From: Kineosporia corallincola
GTDB lineage: Bacteria; Actinomycetota; Actinomycetes; Actinomycetales; Kineosporiaceae
Direction of reading: 5' to 3'
Length of the DNA: 64,000 nucleotides
Assembly (NCBI RefSeq): GCF_018499875.1
Contig: NZ_JAHBAY010000001.1
Coordinates: 868,001-932,000, forward strand
Under the pieces are notes generated by a model. It ran no database searches. It saw nothing but the letters and a program-made list of their open reading frames with translations, and had not been told where the DNA came from. Within the stretch, counting starts at the first letter, position 1. Each line of letters starts with the position of its first letter. The position numbers and the translations under genes are program-made. Positions 53,828 through 63,184 of the stretch are shown piece after piece.

Positions 53828-54928
53828 TCAGGCGAGGACCTGGCGCACCTCGCCGGAGATCTGGAGGTCTTCCCGGGCACCGATGACGAAGGTGCGCACG
53901 GCGGCGCCCTCGGTCGTGATCTCGGTGTCCTGCTTCAGCTTGCCCATCGCGCCGTTGACCGAGTCGTCGATCCGGACCCCGGCCCAGGCCAGCTTCTCGC
54001 CCACCAGCCGGCGGATCATCGGCGAGTTCTCGCCCACACCACCGGTGAACACCAGGGCGTCCAGGCCGCCGGCCGATGCGATCATCGAGCCGATGCTGCT
54101 GACCAGACGGTGCACGTAGACCTGCATCGTCAGGACGGCCCGCTCGTCACCGGCCTCCACGCCCGCCTCGACGTCACGCATGTCGGCGCTGCCGGCGAGA
54201 GCGGTGAGGCCACCGGCCTTCTCCAGCCCTTCCGAGACCTCCTTGGCGGACATCCCGGCCTGCTGCTGGAGCCAGAGCACCATGCCCGGGTCGACCGTGC
54301 CCGACCGGGTGGCCATGACCAGGCCCTCCAGCGGGGTGAATCCCATCGTGGTGTCCACACTCTCGCCGCCCTTGATCGCGCAGAGCGAGGCACCGGCACC
54401 GAGGTGGCAGTTCACGATGCGCAGTTCGGACGCCGGGCGGCCGACCAGCTGGGGGATCAGGCCGGCCGCGTAGGCGTGGGAGAGGCCGTGGAATCCGTAG
54501 CGGCGGATGCTGTGGGCCTCCCGCCACTCGACCGGCACCGCGTAGGTGCTGGCGCCGGCCGAGAGCGTGGCGTGGAACGCGGTGTCGAACGACGCCACCG
54601 CGGGCACTCCGGGCAGAACCTTGCCCACCGCCTCCAACCCGGCCAGGGCCTTGGGCTGGTGCAGGGGAGCGAGGGCGGTGAGGTCGGCGATCTGCTCGAC
54701 GACCTCGTCGGTGATGCGCACGGGACCGCTGAATCGCGTTCCGCCGTGCACGATCCGGTGGCCCACAGCTTCGGGGGCCGGCCATTCCTTCAGGGCGGCT
54801 GACAGTTCCGCCGTGTCGAAACCAGAGCTGTCAGCCGGCAGGTCCACGGTTCCGATCGTCTCGTCGTTGTCTCCGAGGAGACGAACCTTGAGGCTGGAGG
54901 AACCGGCGTTGACCACCAGAACGTGCAT
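53828..54928 (-). CDS. ackA: acetate kinase
   Basis: A 366-residue ASKHA-fold kinase that interconverts acetyl phosphate + ADP and acetate + ATP. MHVLVVNAGSSSLKVRLL is the signature N-terminus; VGHRIVHGG, FDTAFH, YGFHGLSHAY and MGFTPLEGLVMATR are all in place. It is somewhat shorter than the ~400-residue enteric enzyme. It lies five bases after xfp on the same strand, so it converts the acetyl phosphate made by phosphoketolase into acetate and ATP. Confidence 0.96.
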   Translation of the reverse strand: MHVLVVNAGSSSLKVRLLGDNDETIGTVDLPADSSGFDTAELSAALKEWPAPEAVGHRIVHGGTRFSGPVRITDEVVEQIADLTALAPLHQPKALAGLEAVGKVLPGVPAVASFDTAFHATLSAGASTYAVPVEWREAHSIRRYGFHGLSHAYAAGLIPQLVGRPASELRIVNCHLGAGASLCAIKGGESVDTTMGFTPLEGLVMATRSGTVDPGMVLWLQQQAGMSAKEVSEGLEKAGGLTALAGSADMRDVEAGVEAGDERAVLTMQVYVHRLVSSIGSMIASAGGLDALVFTGGVGENSPMIRRLVGEKLAWAGVRIDDSVNGAMGKLKQDTEITTEGAAVRTFVIGAREDLQISGEVRQVLA

Positions 54929-54933
54929 CTTTA

Positions 54934-57372
54934 TTACTCCTGCTCGGTGCTTTTGGCGCCGCTCGCCGTTTCGGTGAGCTCACTGTAGGGCCACGACCAG
55001 TTGGCGATCTCGGGGGAGTCCTCGCCGTGTTCGCGGGTGTAGGTACGGGCCTGGATGCGCAGGTCGTCGAGCTTCTGACGCAGGCTGGCCCGGGCGCTGC
55101 CGAGCGCCGGAACCCGGTCGATCACGTCCATGACCAGGCGGAACCGGTCCAGGTCGTTCAGCATCACCATGTCGAAGGGCGTGGTGGTGGTGCCCTCCTC
55201 CTTGTAGCCGCGCACGTGGATGTTGCTGTGGTTGCGGCGACGGTAGGTGAGCCGGTGGATCAGCGTCGGGTAGCCGTGGTAGGCGAAGATCACAGGCTTG
55301 TCGGCGGTGAACAGCGCGTCGAACTCGCTGTCGGACAGGCCGTGCGGGTGCTCCGACTCGGACTGGAGGCGCATCAGGTCGACCACGTTGATCACGCGGA
55401 CCTTCAGCTCCGGCAGGTACTGGCGCAGCAGGTCGACCGCGGCCAGCGTCTCCAGGGTCGGGATGTCACCGGCGCAGGCCAGCACCACGTCCGGCTCGCC
55501 GTCGCAGTTCGACGCCCACTGCCAGATGCCCAGACCCCGCGTGCAGTGCGCGATCGCCTCGTCCATCGTCAGGTAGTTCAGCGCCGGCTGCTTGCCCGCG
55601 ACGATGACGTTGACGTAGTTCTGGCTGCGCAGAGCGTGGTCCGTCACCGACAGCAGGGTGTTCGCGTCCGGCGGCAGGTACACCCGGACGACCTCTGCCT
55701 TCTTGTTCACCACGTGGTCGATGAACCCGGGGTCCTGGTGCGAGAACCCGTTGTGGTCCTGACGCCACACGTGCGACGTGAGCAGGTAGTTCAGCGACGG
55801 GATCGGGCGCCGCCAGGGGATCTCCTGGGTCGTCTTCAGCCACTTCGCGTGCTGGTTGAACATCGCGTCGATGATGTGGATGAAGGCTTCGTAGCAGGTG
55901 AACAGGCCGTGCCGGCCGGTCAGGTTGTAGCCCTCCAGCCATCCCTGGCAGAGGTGCTCGGAGAGGACCTCCATCACCTGGCCGCTCGGGTCGAGGTGGT
56001 CGTCGCCCTCGATCGTGCCGGTGTTCCAGGCCCGGTCGGTGACCTCGAAGACCGGGGAGAGCCGGTTGGAGGCGACCTCGTCCGGCCCGAACAGCCGGAA
56101 GTTGTCGGGGTTGGCCTTCATCACGTCGCGCAGCCAGATGCCCATCTGGCGGGTGGCCTCGCTGGACGTGACGGCCGGCTGGTCCACCGGGACCGCGTAG
56201 TCACGGAAGTCGGGCAGACGCAGCGAGCGCATCAGCAGACCGCCGTTGGCGTGCGGGTTGGCGCTCATCCGCCGGTTGCCCTCGGGGGCCAGGGCGGCGA
56301 TCTCCGGCAGCAGTGAGCCGTCCGGGCCGAACAGCTCTTCCGGCTTGTAGCTGCGCAGCCACTTCTCCAGCTCGGCGCGGTGGTCGTCGTCCGTGCGGGT
56401 ACCGGACAGCGGCACCTGGTGCGAGCGCCAGGAACCCTCGACCTGCTTGCCGTCGACGACCTTGGGGCCGGTCCAGCCCTTCGGGGTGCGCAGGACGATC
56501 ATCGGCCAGGCCGGCGGCTCTTCGCCCGCCGTGCCGTTGCGGGCGGCCGTCTGGATCGCCTTGATGTCGTCGAGCGAGGCCTCCAGCGCGGCGGCGAAGG
56601 CCTGGTGCACCTGCGCCGGGTCGTCACCGGTGACCAGGTACGGCTTGTGGCCGTAGCCCTCCATCAGCGCGACCAGCTGCTTCTCCGGGATGCGGGCGAG
56701 CAGGGTGGGGTTGGCGATCTTGTAGCCGTTCAGGTGCAGGACGGGGAGAACCGCACCGTCGCGTCGCGGGTCGACGAACTTGTTCGAGTGCCAGCTCGCG
56801 GCCAGCGGGCCGGTCTCGGCCTCACCGTCGCCGACCACGGTCAGGGCGACCAGGTCGGGGTTGTCGAAGATGGCGCCGTAGCCGTGCACCAGGGCGTATC
56901 CCAGCTCGCCACCCTCGTGGATGGAACCGGGCGTCTCCGGGGCCACGTGGCTCGGGACGCCGCCGGGGAAGGAGAACTGGCGGAACAGCTTGCGCAGGCC
57001 GGTCTCGTCCTGGGTGATGTGCGAGTAGACCTGGGAGTACGTGCCCTCCAGGTAGGCGTTCGCCACCAGTCCGGGGCCGCCGTGACCGGGGCCGGTGATG
57101 TAGATGGCATTCAGGTCGCGCTGCTTGATCAACCGGTTCATGTGCGCGTAGATCAGGTTCAGGCCGGGGGTGGTGCCCCAGTGGCCGAGCAGGCGGGGCT
57201 TGATGTGCTCAGCCACCAGCGGCTCGTTCAGCAGCGGATTGTCGAGCAGGTAGATCTGGCCCACGGACAGGTAGTTCGCAGCGCGCCAGTAGGCATCGAT
57301 TCCGGCGAGTTCCTCATCCGTGAGGGGGTTCTCGCTGATCTGTGCGCTCGTACGGGTCAGGCTCTCGGTCAT
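54934..57372 (-). CDS. xfp: phosphoketolase (xylulose-5-P / fructose-6-P)
   Basis: An 812-residue thiamine-diphosphate enzyme that splits xylulose 5-phosphate (or fructose 6-phosphate) with phosphate into acetyl phosphate and a shorter sugar phosphate. Family signatures are intact: [25 protein letters not shown] and [13 protein letters not shown] in the N-terminal domain, and [18 protein letters not shown] in the middle domain. It is the first gene of an xfp-ackA operon, a carbon-saving bypass that yields ATP and acetate. The 5' region contains a cluster of GGCAC/GTGCC operator-like elements (57584-57634). Confidence 0.97.
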   Translation of the reverse strand: MTESLTRTSAQISENPLTDEELAGIDAYWRAANYLSVGQIYLLDNPLLNEPLVAEHIKPRLLGHWGTTPGLNLIYAHMNRLIKQRDLNAIYITGPGHGGPGLVANAYLEGTYSQVYSHITQDETGLRKLFRQFSFPGGVPSHVAPETPGSIHEGGELGYALVHGYGAIFDNPDLVALTVVGDGEAETGPLAASWHSNKFVDPRRDGAVLPVLHLNGYKIANPTLLARIPEKQLVALMEGYGHKPYLVTGDDPAQVHQAFAAALEASLDDIKAIQTAARNGTAGEEPPAWPMIVLRTPKGWTGPKVVDGKQVEGSWRSHQVPLSGTRTDDDHRAELEKWLRSYKPEELFGPDGSLLPEIAALAPEGNRRMSANPHANGGLLMRSLRLPDFRDYAVPVDQPAVTSSEATRQMGIWLRDVMKANPDNFRLFGPDEVASNRLSPVFEVTDRAWNTGTIEGDDHLDPSGQVMEVLSEHLCQGWLEGYNLTGRHGLFTCYEAFIHIIDAMFNQHAKWLKTTQEIPWRRPIPSLNYLLTSHVWRQDHNGFSHQDPGFIDHVVNKKAEVVRVYLPPDANTLLSVTDHALRSQNYVNVIVAGKQPALNYLTMDEAIAHCTRGLGIWQWASNCDGEPDVVLACAGDIPTLETLAAVDLLRQYLPELKVRVINVVDLMRLQSESEHPHGLSDSEFDALFTADKPVIFAYHGYPTLIHRLTYRRRNHSNIHVRGYKEEGTTTTPFDMVMLNDLDRFRLVMDVIDRVPALGSARASLRQKLDDLRIQARTYTREHGEDSPEIANWSWPYSELTETASGAKSTEQE

Positions 57373-57583
57373 TGCCGGACCGCTCCTCTCGATCGTGTGA
57401 CTCGATCCTCTCGGCTCCTCGTCAGAATGCCAACGGGACTTTCGTCAGGGGTGGATCGTCTGCTCGGCCCCATTCGTGGCGTCAACCGTCCCCGACCGGG
57501 CAGAAGGGGTGGGTGTCGTTGCCCGGCAGCGGGATCCGTACAGGTTTACGGTTGTCCGGACTGCCGGACAAATTTCCTGATCC
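57373..57583. other. xfp upstream leader
   Basis: No gene is visible in the 211 bases directly upstream of xfp. The xfp promoter is expected here, but I found no clear -35/-10 pair. The adjacent candidate operators at 57584-57634 lie about 210-260 bases from the start codon. Confidence 0.35.
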
Positions 57584-57634
57584 GCACTTTGCGTGACTGT
57601 GACGTGATGGCACAAAGTGCCACAGAAAGTGCCA
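57584..57634. promoter_or_regulatory. GGCAC/GTGCC repeat cluster, candidate operators
   Basis: TGGCACAAAGTGCCA (57608-57622) is a perfect 15-base palindrome. AAAGTGCCA repeats at 57614-57622 and 57626-57634, the reverse GCACTTT is at 57584-57590, and another AAAGTGCC lies at 57732. The clustering upstream of xfp suggests binding of a dimeric regulator. Confidence 0.55.
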
Positions 57635-57759
57635 TCCGTAGTCTTGCCAAGACGGTGCGTGTCATGGCAAGGGTGCGGGTCCGGCATCAGACGTGGGGAC
57701 GCCGGGAGCGGCCGGGGAGCGTCCCTTGCGGAAAGTGCCCGGCAGGGCGGTGAGCTGGT

Positions 57760-57793
57760 CGGGGCTCCTCGTCGTCCATGATTGAGAGCCCCG
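57760..57793. repeat. dispersed repeat, copy F
   Basis: GGGGCTCCTCGTCGTCCATG begins at 57761, and CGGGGCTC (57760-57767) pairs with GAGCCCCG (57786-57793). It shares TCGTCGTCCATGATTGAGA with copy G (reverse orientation at 63.1 kb). It lies just beyond the terminator of the esterase gene. Confidence 0.75.
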
Positions 57794-57814
57794 GCAGTGT
57801 GGTGAAACAGTGCC

Positions 57815-57845
57815 GCCTGCACCGTGTCTCGGACACGGTGCAGGC
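57815..57845 (-). terminator. strong terminator of the esterase gene
   Basis: A perfect 14-bp stem (57815-57828 with 57832-57845, arm GCCTGCACCGTGTC) with a three-base loop begins 19 bases after the stop of the secreted esterase. No long U tract follows. Confidence 0.85.
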
Positions 57846-57864
57846 CGCACGGGGCGCGGGGGAA

Positions 57865-58938
57865 TCAGTGGCGGAGGTAGCGGGCGACGATCGGGGTCAG
57901 CTCGGTGGCGATGCCGGCGTGACCGGCGTCGTTGGGGTGGACCAGGTCGTTGAGGCCCTCGGCGGTCAGCCAGCCGGTGGTGTCCACGTAGACGACGCGG
58001 CGGTCCCCGGCCGTTCTGCGGGCTGCCACGGCGGCCTGGGTCTCGGTCTCCCAGCGCCCGATGAACGTGCGTAGCGCGAGAATGGTGGCGTGCGGGTACT
58101 TTTCCCGGACGTTCGTCAGCAGATTCTCGTAGCCCGCCTGGAAGTCGGCGCCGACCACGCCGTGGCTGGTGTCGTTGGTGCCGAGATTGATGACGACCAC
58201 ATCGGCCTGGTAGCGCCGGAAGTCCCAGGTGGGCGCCCCGTCGACGGCGCTGGAGGCGGTGAACCGCTGCTCCAGGCCCACGCAGCCGATACCCCGGATG
58301 CTCTCCTGCGCCGTCAGTTCGCGCAGGCAGGCGCCGCCCTGGGCGATCTGGGTGTGCCGCACGCCGAGCTGCTCGCCGACCAGCCAGGGGTAGGAGGTGA
58401 GGGCGACCTGGCTGGAGGTCTGGCCGACGGTGATGGAGTCACCGAGGAACTCGACCACCTGGCGTGGCGTCCGGGTCGGCAGGGTCCGCGCCCCCTCGTC
58501 CAGGACGAGCCCCTGGAACACGGCGTCACCGTGGTAGGAGCCCGCGACGATCCGGTACGACACGGTGAGGGTGTGCCGGCCGCTCTCCAGCGGGGTGGGG
58601 GTGAGGTCGACGGTGCCGCTGACGTTGGACAGGTAGGTGTAGGCCCCGCCGTCGATGCTGTAGTAGAGCGAGATGGTGCCGCGCTGTTGCAGTTTCACCG
58701 TGGTGCCGGTGAAACTGGTGCGGAGGTAGGCGCCTGCCCACCCGGGGACGTAGGCGGTGGGGTCGGTGGTGTCCCAGCGGCCGACGAAGGAGATGTTGCG
58801 GTCGGTCGGCGAGCCGTCGCCGGTGTTGGTGCTCGTGGCTGCGCTCGTGGCTGTGCCGGTGGCCAGGGCCGGGGAGGCCGGCATTATGGCCAGGGCCGCC
58901 ACGGCGAGGGCGACGACGGATCTTCTCAGCAGGCTCAT
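57865..58938 (-). CDS. secreted SGNH esterase, CE2-like
   Basis: A 357-residue exported protein. A signal peptide (RRSVVALAVAALAIMPASPALA) is followed by a beta-sandwich domain (about 45-150, ISFVGRWDTT ... TVDLTPTPLESGRHTL) and then an SGNH domain with EFLGDSITVG, NLGTNDTSHG and DLVHPNDAGH, so Ser, Asn and Asp-His are all present. A jelly roll plus SGNH is the carbohydrate esterase family 2 layout, suggesting deacetylation of a plant or microbial polysaccharide outside the cell. It stands alone with its own terminator. Confidence 0.9.
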   Translation of the reverse strand: MSLLRRSVVALAVAALAIMPASPALATGTATSAATSTNTGDGSPTDRNISFVGRWDTTDPTAYVPGWAGAYLRTSFTGTTVKLQQRGTISLYYSIDGGAYTYLSNVSGTVDLTPTPLESGRHTLTVSYRIVAGSYHGDAVFQGLVLDEGARTLPTRTPRQVVEFLGDSITVGQTSSQVALTSYPWLVGEQLGVRHTQIAQGGACLRELTAQESIRGIGCVGLEQRFTASSAVDGAPTWDFRRYQADVVVINLGTNDTSHGVVGADFQAGYENLLTNVREKYPHATILALRTFIGRWETETQAAVAARRTAGDRRVVYVDTTGWLTAEGLNDLVHPNDAGHAGIATELTPIVARYLRH

Positions 58939-59139
58939 GAGGGCTCACTTCCGCGGGAGGCCAGGCATGCGTCAGGGGAAAGTCTTTGATGCGTCTTTCG
59001 CGAAGTAATCCTCAGTTGGCGCGGGCGGACTGGCAAGCGTTTTCCCAGTTTTCCGGGATTTGCGGGGAGCGGTGCCGGCCGGAAGCTGTTCGGGGCGAAT
59101 CGGCTGACCGGGCAGGAGGCCTTCGCTAGTGTCCCGGGC

Positions 59140-59760
59140 ATGGATGGGGATCGGGGGGCCTCGGTCGAGGCGATGGCCGCGCTCTACGCGGCCGAGGAAA
59201 GCGCGATCATGAGCACCAACGGCTACATCTCGACGCTGATGGGGGCGGGCATCGCCTACATCGGTGTCACCCTGACCTTCACCGAGAAGTTCGGTGACGA
59301 GGTGTCGTGGTGGCTGGTCGCGCTGCTGCCGGTGCCCACCTGGCTGATCTCGGCCTACCAGATTCTGCTGGCGAATACCGTTTTCCTGCGCACCATCTCG
59401 GTGCGGATCCTGGAGAAGAGACTGGTCGGGACGGCTGGGTTCACGACCGCCGAGCACGATCTGATCGGAGGCTGGCGGTCCGACCTGGTGCGCGACATCC
59501 ATTCTCCGCACAAGCCTTTCGCCGCCGGCACCCTGCTGGCCTACCTGGGTAACGTGCTGCTGGTGGTGGCTTATACGGCTTGGATCGTCTGGTTCGCCTG
59601 GGTACGGGGGCTGCACTGGTGGGGGCTGGCTTATGCGGCTGGTTATCTCGGGGCTTGCTGGATCGTCACGGCCAGCTGGTGGCGGGGGCAGGTCATCGCC
59701 TCACGGCAGAAGACCGAGGCGGTCAGGGTCGGGTTGCTGCGCGGCGACCTGCCGTTCTGA
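59140..59760 (+). CDS. four-helix membrane protein, unknown function
   Basis: A 206-residue protein with an acidic N-terminus and about four hydrophobic segments (YISTLMGAGIAYIGVTLTF, WWLVALLPVPTWLISAY, LLAYLGNVLLVVAYTAWIVWF, LAYAAGYLGACWIVTA). The cytoplasmic middle contains LIGGWRSDLVRDIHSPHKP. I do not recognise the family. No ribosome site precedes the ATG and a TAGTGT element lies about 8 bases upstream, so a leaderless transcript is possible. Confidence 0.7.
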   Translation: MDGDRGASVEAMAALYAAEESAIMSTNGYISTLMGAGIAYIGVTLTFTEKFGDEVSWWLVALLPVPTWLISAYQILLANTVFLRTISVRILEKRLVGTAGFTTAEHDLIGGWRSDLVRDIHSPHKPFAAGTLLAYLGNVLLVVAYTAWIVWFAWVRGLHWWGLAYAAGYLGACWIVTASWWRGQVIASRQKTEAVRVGLLRGDLPF

Positions 59761-59804
59761 GGCGGTGGGTTCTGGTCTTCGTGGAGGCGCCCTGTCTCAG
59801 TCTG

Positions 59805-61120
59805 TCAGTGTCCCGGTCCGGGCGAGACGGGGCGGGTGACGGTCTGGTCGGGACGCCACGTCCCGTTGACGTGCTCGGCGATGCGCTCAGCCATCACGTT
59901 GGCTTCGGCCTGCACGTCCGCCGGTAGTGAGGCGGCCGCACGTTCCAGAGCGCCGGGCAGTTCTCGGCGCAGTTCCTCGACCCAGGCGACGCCCTGCTCC
60001 CCAGGGACACCGATCTGCTTGGCCGCTCGCTTCCAGTCGGAGATGCCGACGTCCAGAAATCGCCAGTGTTCTCCGATCTTCATGGCGGAGTCCAGGCGCT
60101 CGTACTGTGGATAGCAGGCCGCGGATGCGACGTCGTAGAGCGGGCCGATCTGGGCGCGGTTCCCGATCAGGATGAGTGAGTAGTTCTTGGCATGAGCGTC
60201 GGTGCCACCGATGAGGGCGTTGAGAGCGAGACCCTTGAAAAAGCGCTCAGCCGAGACGGTTCGGTCGTCCAGCTGGAGTTGCCGTATCAGCCTGCCGACT
60301 GCGGCCACGCCAGGGCCACCGTCATTCTGATACTTCTGGCTGGGGTGGACCGCCAGAGCCTGACACAGATCTTCCTGGTGAACCCGGTACCAGCGGCCGG
60401 CGTCGTCCTGGTTTCGGTCGTAGCGGTGCGAAATGACGGCGTGGACGTCAGCCACCTCGACCAGGCTCACCTCGGCCGTCAGGAGACCTGCCTGATAGGC
60501 GGTCCGCTGGCACAGCGCCTCGTTGACATGGTGACGCTGGAAGGCCCGCAGGGCGGGCTTGATGATGCAGTTGGTCGGTGTCGAATCCCGGGGAATGCCC
60601 AAGGCTCCGGTTTCGGGGTCGCGGAACAGCGCGTCTTCGGCTGGGCGCCCGCCAGGCTCCACCGGCCGCCGAACCGGCCGGGGTCCCAGTCCTCGTCGTG
60701 TTCGGCGAGATCACGTGCGAGCGAGGCGAAGTCGTCGTCGCTGAGCCACTCGATGTCACCGGTTCGCTCGGCGGCGTCGGACGCGTCCGCGTCGGGTGGC
60801 ATGATCTGCACCGCGCCCGCAGCATCGCGGCCGACATGCCGTAGGAGCGAGAAGGGGTTTCTCGGGTTGGCGCCGTATTGCTGGCCCCAGCGTTGGCGGG
60901 CTGCGTCGGAGTCGGGGAGCAGCCCGTCGAGGTAGGCGCTGACCACCTTGTTCGTGTGCTTGCCTGCGGCCAGAGGCATGGACAGCGAAAGTGGTGTTGT
61001 GTCCGGGGCCGCTCGGTATTCCTCGTCGTAGGTGAAAGACAAGGCTCCCTGCGGCGACTGATGCACCTCACCGATGAATGTGCCGTCGAGGAAGACCTGC
61101 AACTGCTGCGGCCCTGCCAT
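59805..61120 (-). pseudogene. hipA: hipA toxin kinase, interrupted by a one-base frameshift
   Basis: Two overlapping frames together make one HipA-like Ser/Thr kinase. The first (from ATG 61120) carries the N-terminal domain (VFLDGTFIGEVHQSP) to GGRWSLAGAQPKT, and the other frame continues ALFRDPETGALG through the catalytic GGTDAHAKNYS and the C-terminus, stopping at 59805. The span is one base short of 439 codons, and the junction is at about 60632-60633, where ACGCG probably lost a C from ACCGCG. Restored length (438) matches HipA, so the loss is recent or a sequencing error. HipA phosphorylates tRNA synthetases in studied systems. The gene starts at the hipB stop (TGATG). Confidence 0.88.
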
Positions 61121-61521
61121 CAGCGTGCTCGTTTTGCGAACAGCGACACGAAGGGGTCGGTGGGGCCCTCGTCCTTGGCGCGGGAGGAGCGAGTGGCAGG
61201 CTCGGCTGTCGTTCTGCGCGAGCTGCGAGTAGCGTCGGACTTCCTGCTGGCCTGAGGTGTTTCGGGTGGAGGCGCCTCAGGCTCGGCCCGCGAGGCTGAG
61301 GCGGTGGCGGCGGGTTGTTGCTCGACGTCAAGAGCCAGGCCCAGGACGACCAGGGCGTCCAGGACCTTCTGGGTCTCCAGGCGAGGCTGACCGCTTTCCA
61401 GGCGCACGATCCAATCGCGGCCGACACCCAGACGATCGGCCAAGACAGCCTGGGTCATCCCCTGGGCACGCCTGGCGGCACGCACCAGTGCACCGATGTC
61501 GCGGACAGTGGTGACGCGCAT
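61120..61521 (-). CDS. hipB: HipB-like antitoxin, helix-turn-helix
   Basis: A 133-residue protein. Residues 5-70 are an HTH_3/Xre domain (LVRAARRAQGMTQAVLADRLGVGRDWIVRLESG). The C-terminal ~60 residues are a polar, Pro/Ser/Arg-rich extension that may contact the toxin. Stop and hipA start overlap as TGATG. A near-consensus promoter (TTGTCA-N17-TATCTA) lies directly upstream and repeated TTCGGCA half-sites flank it, so autorepression is likely. Confidence 0.88.
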   Translation of the reverse strand: MRVTTVRDIGALVRAARRAQGMTQAVLADRLGVGRDWIVRLESGQPRLETQKVLDALVVLGLALDVEQQPAATASASRAEPEAPPPETPQASRKSDATRSSRRTTAEPATRSSRAKDEGPTDPFVSLFAKRAR

Positions 61522-61534
61522 CGCCCTGACCTTC

Positions 61535-61563
61535 TAGATACGTGGCTGCTTCCTGATTGACAA
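61535..61563 (-). promoter_or_regulatory. hipBA promoter
   Basis: On the minus strand TTGTCA (61563-61558), a 17-base spacer and TATCTA (61540-61535) form a near-consensus sigma-70 type promoter. Transcription would start about 8 bases before the hipB ATG. Confidence 0.8.
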
Positions 61564-61571
61564 GTGTAGGC

Positions 61572-61631
61572 GTTCGGCAACTTTTTGGAAAGATGCCGAA
61601 CGGCAACATCGGCTGGTGTGGTCGTTCGGCA
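61572..61631. promoter_or_regulatory. candidate HipB operators
   Basis: GTTCGGCA at 61572-61579 and TGCCGAAC at 61594-61601 form an inverted repeat just upstream of the -35 box. A further direct copy GTTCGGCA is at 61624-61631. The spacing suits a dimeric HTH antitoxin. Confidence 0.65.
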
Positions 61632-62107
61632 ACAGCCTGAGCAGAGTGGTCTCAAGGGGGCAGCGCATCTCCTTGTCCCGCAAGGAACGCTATGAGTTTC
61701 TCGTGGGGAGCGCGCCATCCTGGCCTCTGGCGGGGGCGGTCGTCGAGGAGGTCGGCGACCTCGTCCAGGGGACCTGGGTGTGCTCGGCCATCTCGGTGCC
61801 CGGGTCCCAGGGCGGGGTCTCCGACGGCGCCTGCGGGAGCTTCTGGCCGTCTGGACGTGGGCGTCGATCGGGGATCAGGCCTGATCGTGAGATGTCGGCC
61901 AGCACCCGCGAGATCGCCCAGTCGTCGTCGGAGGCGGTGCGGGTGTGCCCTACGTGTTGTTAACGGCTGTCGTGGTTCTGGTCGATTGCGGCTAGGGGAG
62001 GCGTTGTGGCGCTCTGGCGGCAAACGTTAGTGGGCTGGATACACGACAATGGCCTGCTCTCCAGGGTTTTCCTGGTCAGCAGGCCATTCGTGCGCTTCAG
62101 CAAGAAG
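61632..62107. other. region without a confident gene
   Basis: Frames on both strands (for example 61616-61963 plus, 61690-61905 minus) have no recognisable domain, ribosome site or clear codon bias. This may be decayed sequence next to the toxin-antitoxin locus. Nothing else is supported. Confidence 0.4.
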
Positions 62108-62179
62108 TGCCCCCGGCAGGATTCGAACCTGCGCTTTCGCCTCCGGAGGGCGACGCTCTATCCCCTGAGCTACGGGGGC
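62108..62179 (-). tRNA. tRNA-Arg (CCG)
   Basis: On the minus strand a 72-base cloverleaf: acceptor GCCCCCG/CGGGGGC, D arm GCTC...GAGC, anticodon stem TCGCC/GGCGA with loop CTCCGGA (anticodon CCG, reading CGG), and T arm GCAGG-TTCGAAT-CCTGC. The discriminator is A and CCA is not encoded. All stems pair fully. Confidence 0.95.
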
Positions 62180-62242
62180 TCGGGTGTCACTGACACTAGC
62201 AGTCCGGTGCCCTCGGCCGCCAATGCGCTGGACGGTGTCGGG

Positions 62243-62968
62243 TCAGCCCTCGGCCTCCCGCAGGTCCAGCTCCTGGTCGCTGCCCTCGATCAGGATGTCG
62301 AGGAACGCGGCGGCCTCGGTGGCCGCCGCATCGGCGTCGCCGTTGACGACGGCGTCGACCAGGGCGGAGTGGTCCTCGTCGTCGGGGGAGATGTAGGTGA
62401 CGTTCACGCGGACGTTCTCCTGGAGCGCGACGACCAGGTTGTCGTAGAGGTCGATGAGCACCGGGTTGTGTGAGGCCTGGACGATGGCACGGTGCAGGCG
62501 CACGTCGCGTTCCACCAGCTCGTCCAGATCGCCGAGCCGGCGGGCGGCCTGGCGGCCGGCCACGAGCTCTTGCAGCAGGGCGACGTCGGCGGTGGTGCGG
62601 CGGCTGGCGGCGAGCCGGGCGGCGCCGACCTCCAGGGTGCGGCGGACCTCCAGCACGTCGAGGCGTCGCGCGTTCGCCACCCGGCGGCTGACGGCGCCCG
62701 CTAGCTCGCTGGCGGCCAGTACATAGGTGCCGGAGCCCTGGCGTCGTTCGAGCAGGCCGGCATGGACCAGGGACTGCACGGCCTCGCGCACCGTGTTGCG
62801 ACTGGTGCCGGTGAGCTGGGAGAGCTCGGTCTCGGTGGGGATGCGTTCGCCGACCGCCCAGCCGCCCTCGGTGATCTGGGTTCTGAGCTGCTCGATGACT
62901 TGGTCGATCAGACCTGCCCGCCGGGCGGAACGGAGCGAACTCGGAGCCTCACTCACCGGGGCTGACAT
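62243..62968 (-). CDS. FadR-type GntR regulator
   Basis: A 241-residue regulator. The winged helix reads GERIPTETELSQLTGTSRNTVREAVQSLVHAGLLERRQGSGTYV, and the FCD domain carries EVRRTLEVGAARLA, DVRLHRAIVQASHNP and DDEDHSALVDAV with likely metal-binding Asp/His residues. It stands alone, with tRNA-Arg beyond its stop. A neighbouring target gene is not evident. The ligand is probably an organic or sugar acid by family. Confidence 0.9.
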   Translation of the reverse strand: MSAPVSEAPSSLRSARRAGLIDQVIEQLRTQITEGGWAVGERIPTETELSQLTGTSRNTVREAVQSLVHAGLLERRQGSGTYVLAASELAGAVSRRVANARRLDVLEVRRTLEVGAARLAASRRTTADVALLQELVAGRQAARRLGDLDELVERDVRLHRAIVQASHNPVLIDLYDNLVVALQENVRVNVTYISPDDEDHSALVDAVVNGDADAAATEAAAFLDILIEGSDQELDLREAEG

Positions 62969-63121
62969 CAGATCATCCTATCAATCGCTGGCGGATCGGA
63001 AGGGGCTTGCGAACGGCATGCGGCAAGAGTGCCACGTCCCGGGGTGCACCCGCCGCAGATCGGGCCAGGCGTGACCGAAAACCCCAGGACAATACGGTTC
63101 CAGACGGAACATGTCGACCCG

Positions 63122-63154
63122 TCGTCGTCCATCGTTCTCAATCATGGACGACGA
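63122..63154. repeat. dispersed repeat, copy G (hairpin form)
   Basis: TCGTCGTCCAT (63122-63132) and ATGGACGACGA (63144-63154) form a perfect 11-bp inverted repeat with an 11-base loop. Read on the minus strand it contains TCGTCGTCCATGATTGAGA, identical to copy F. It lies 31 bases beyond the stop of the HD-hydrolase gene and may terminate it. Confidence 0.75.
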
Positions 63155-63184
63155 GTGGCCCGGCCGACCCCGCCGCCGTTCCGG

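Noticed and set aside
61616-61963. Open frame of 115 codons beside hipB
   Set aside because: It starts within the operator repeats, has no ribosome site, no domain, and competing frames on the other strand.
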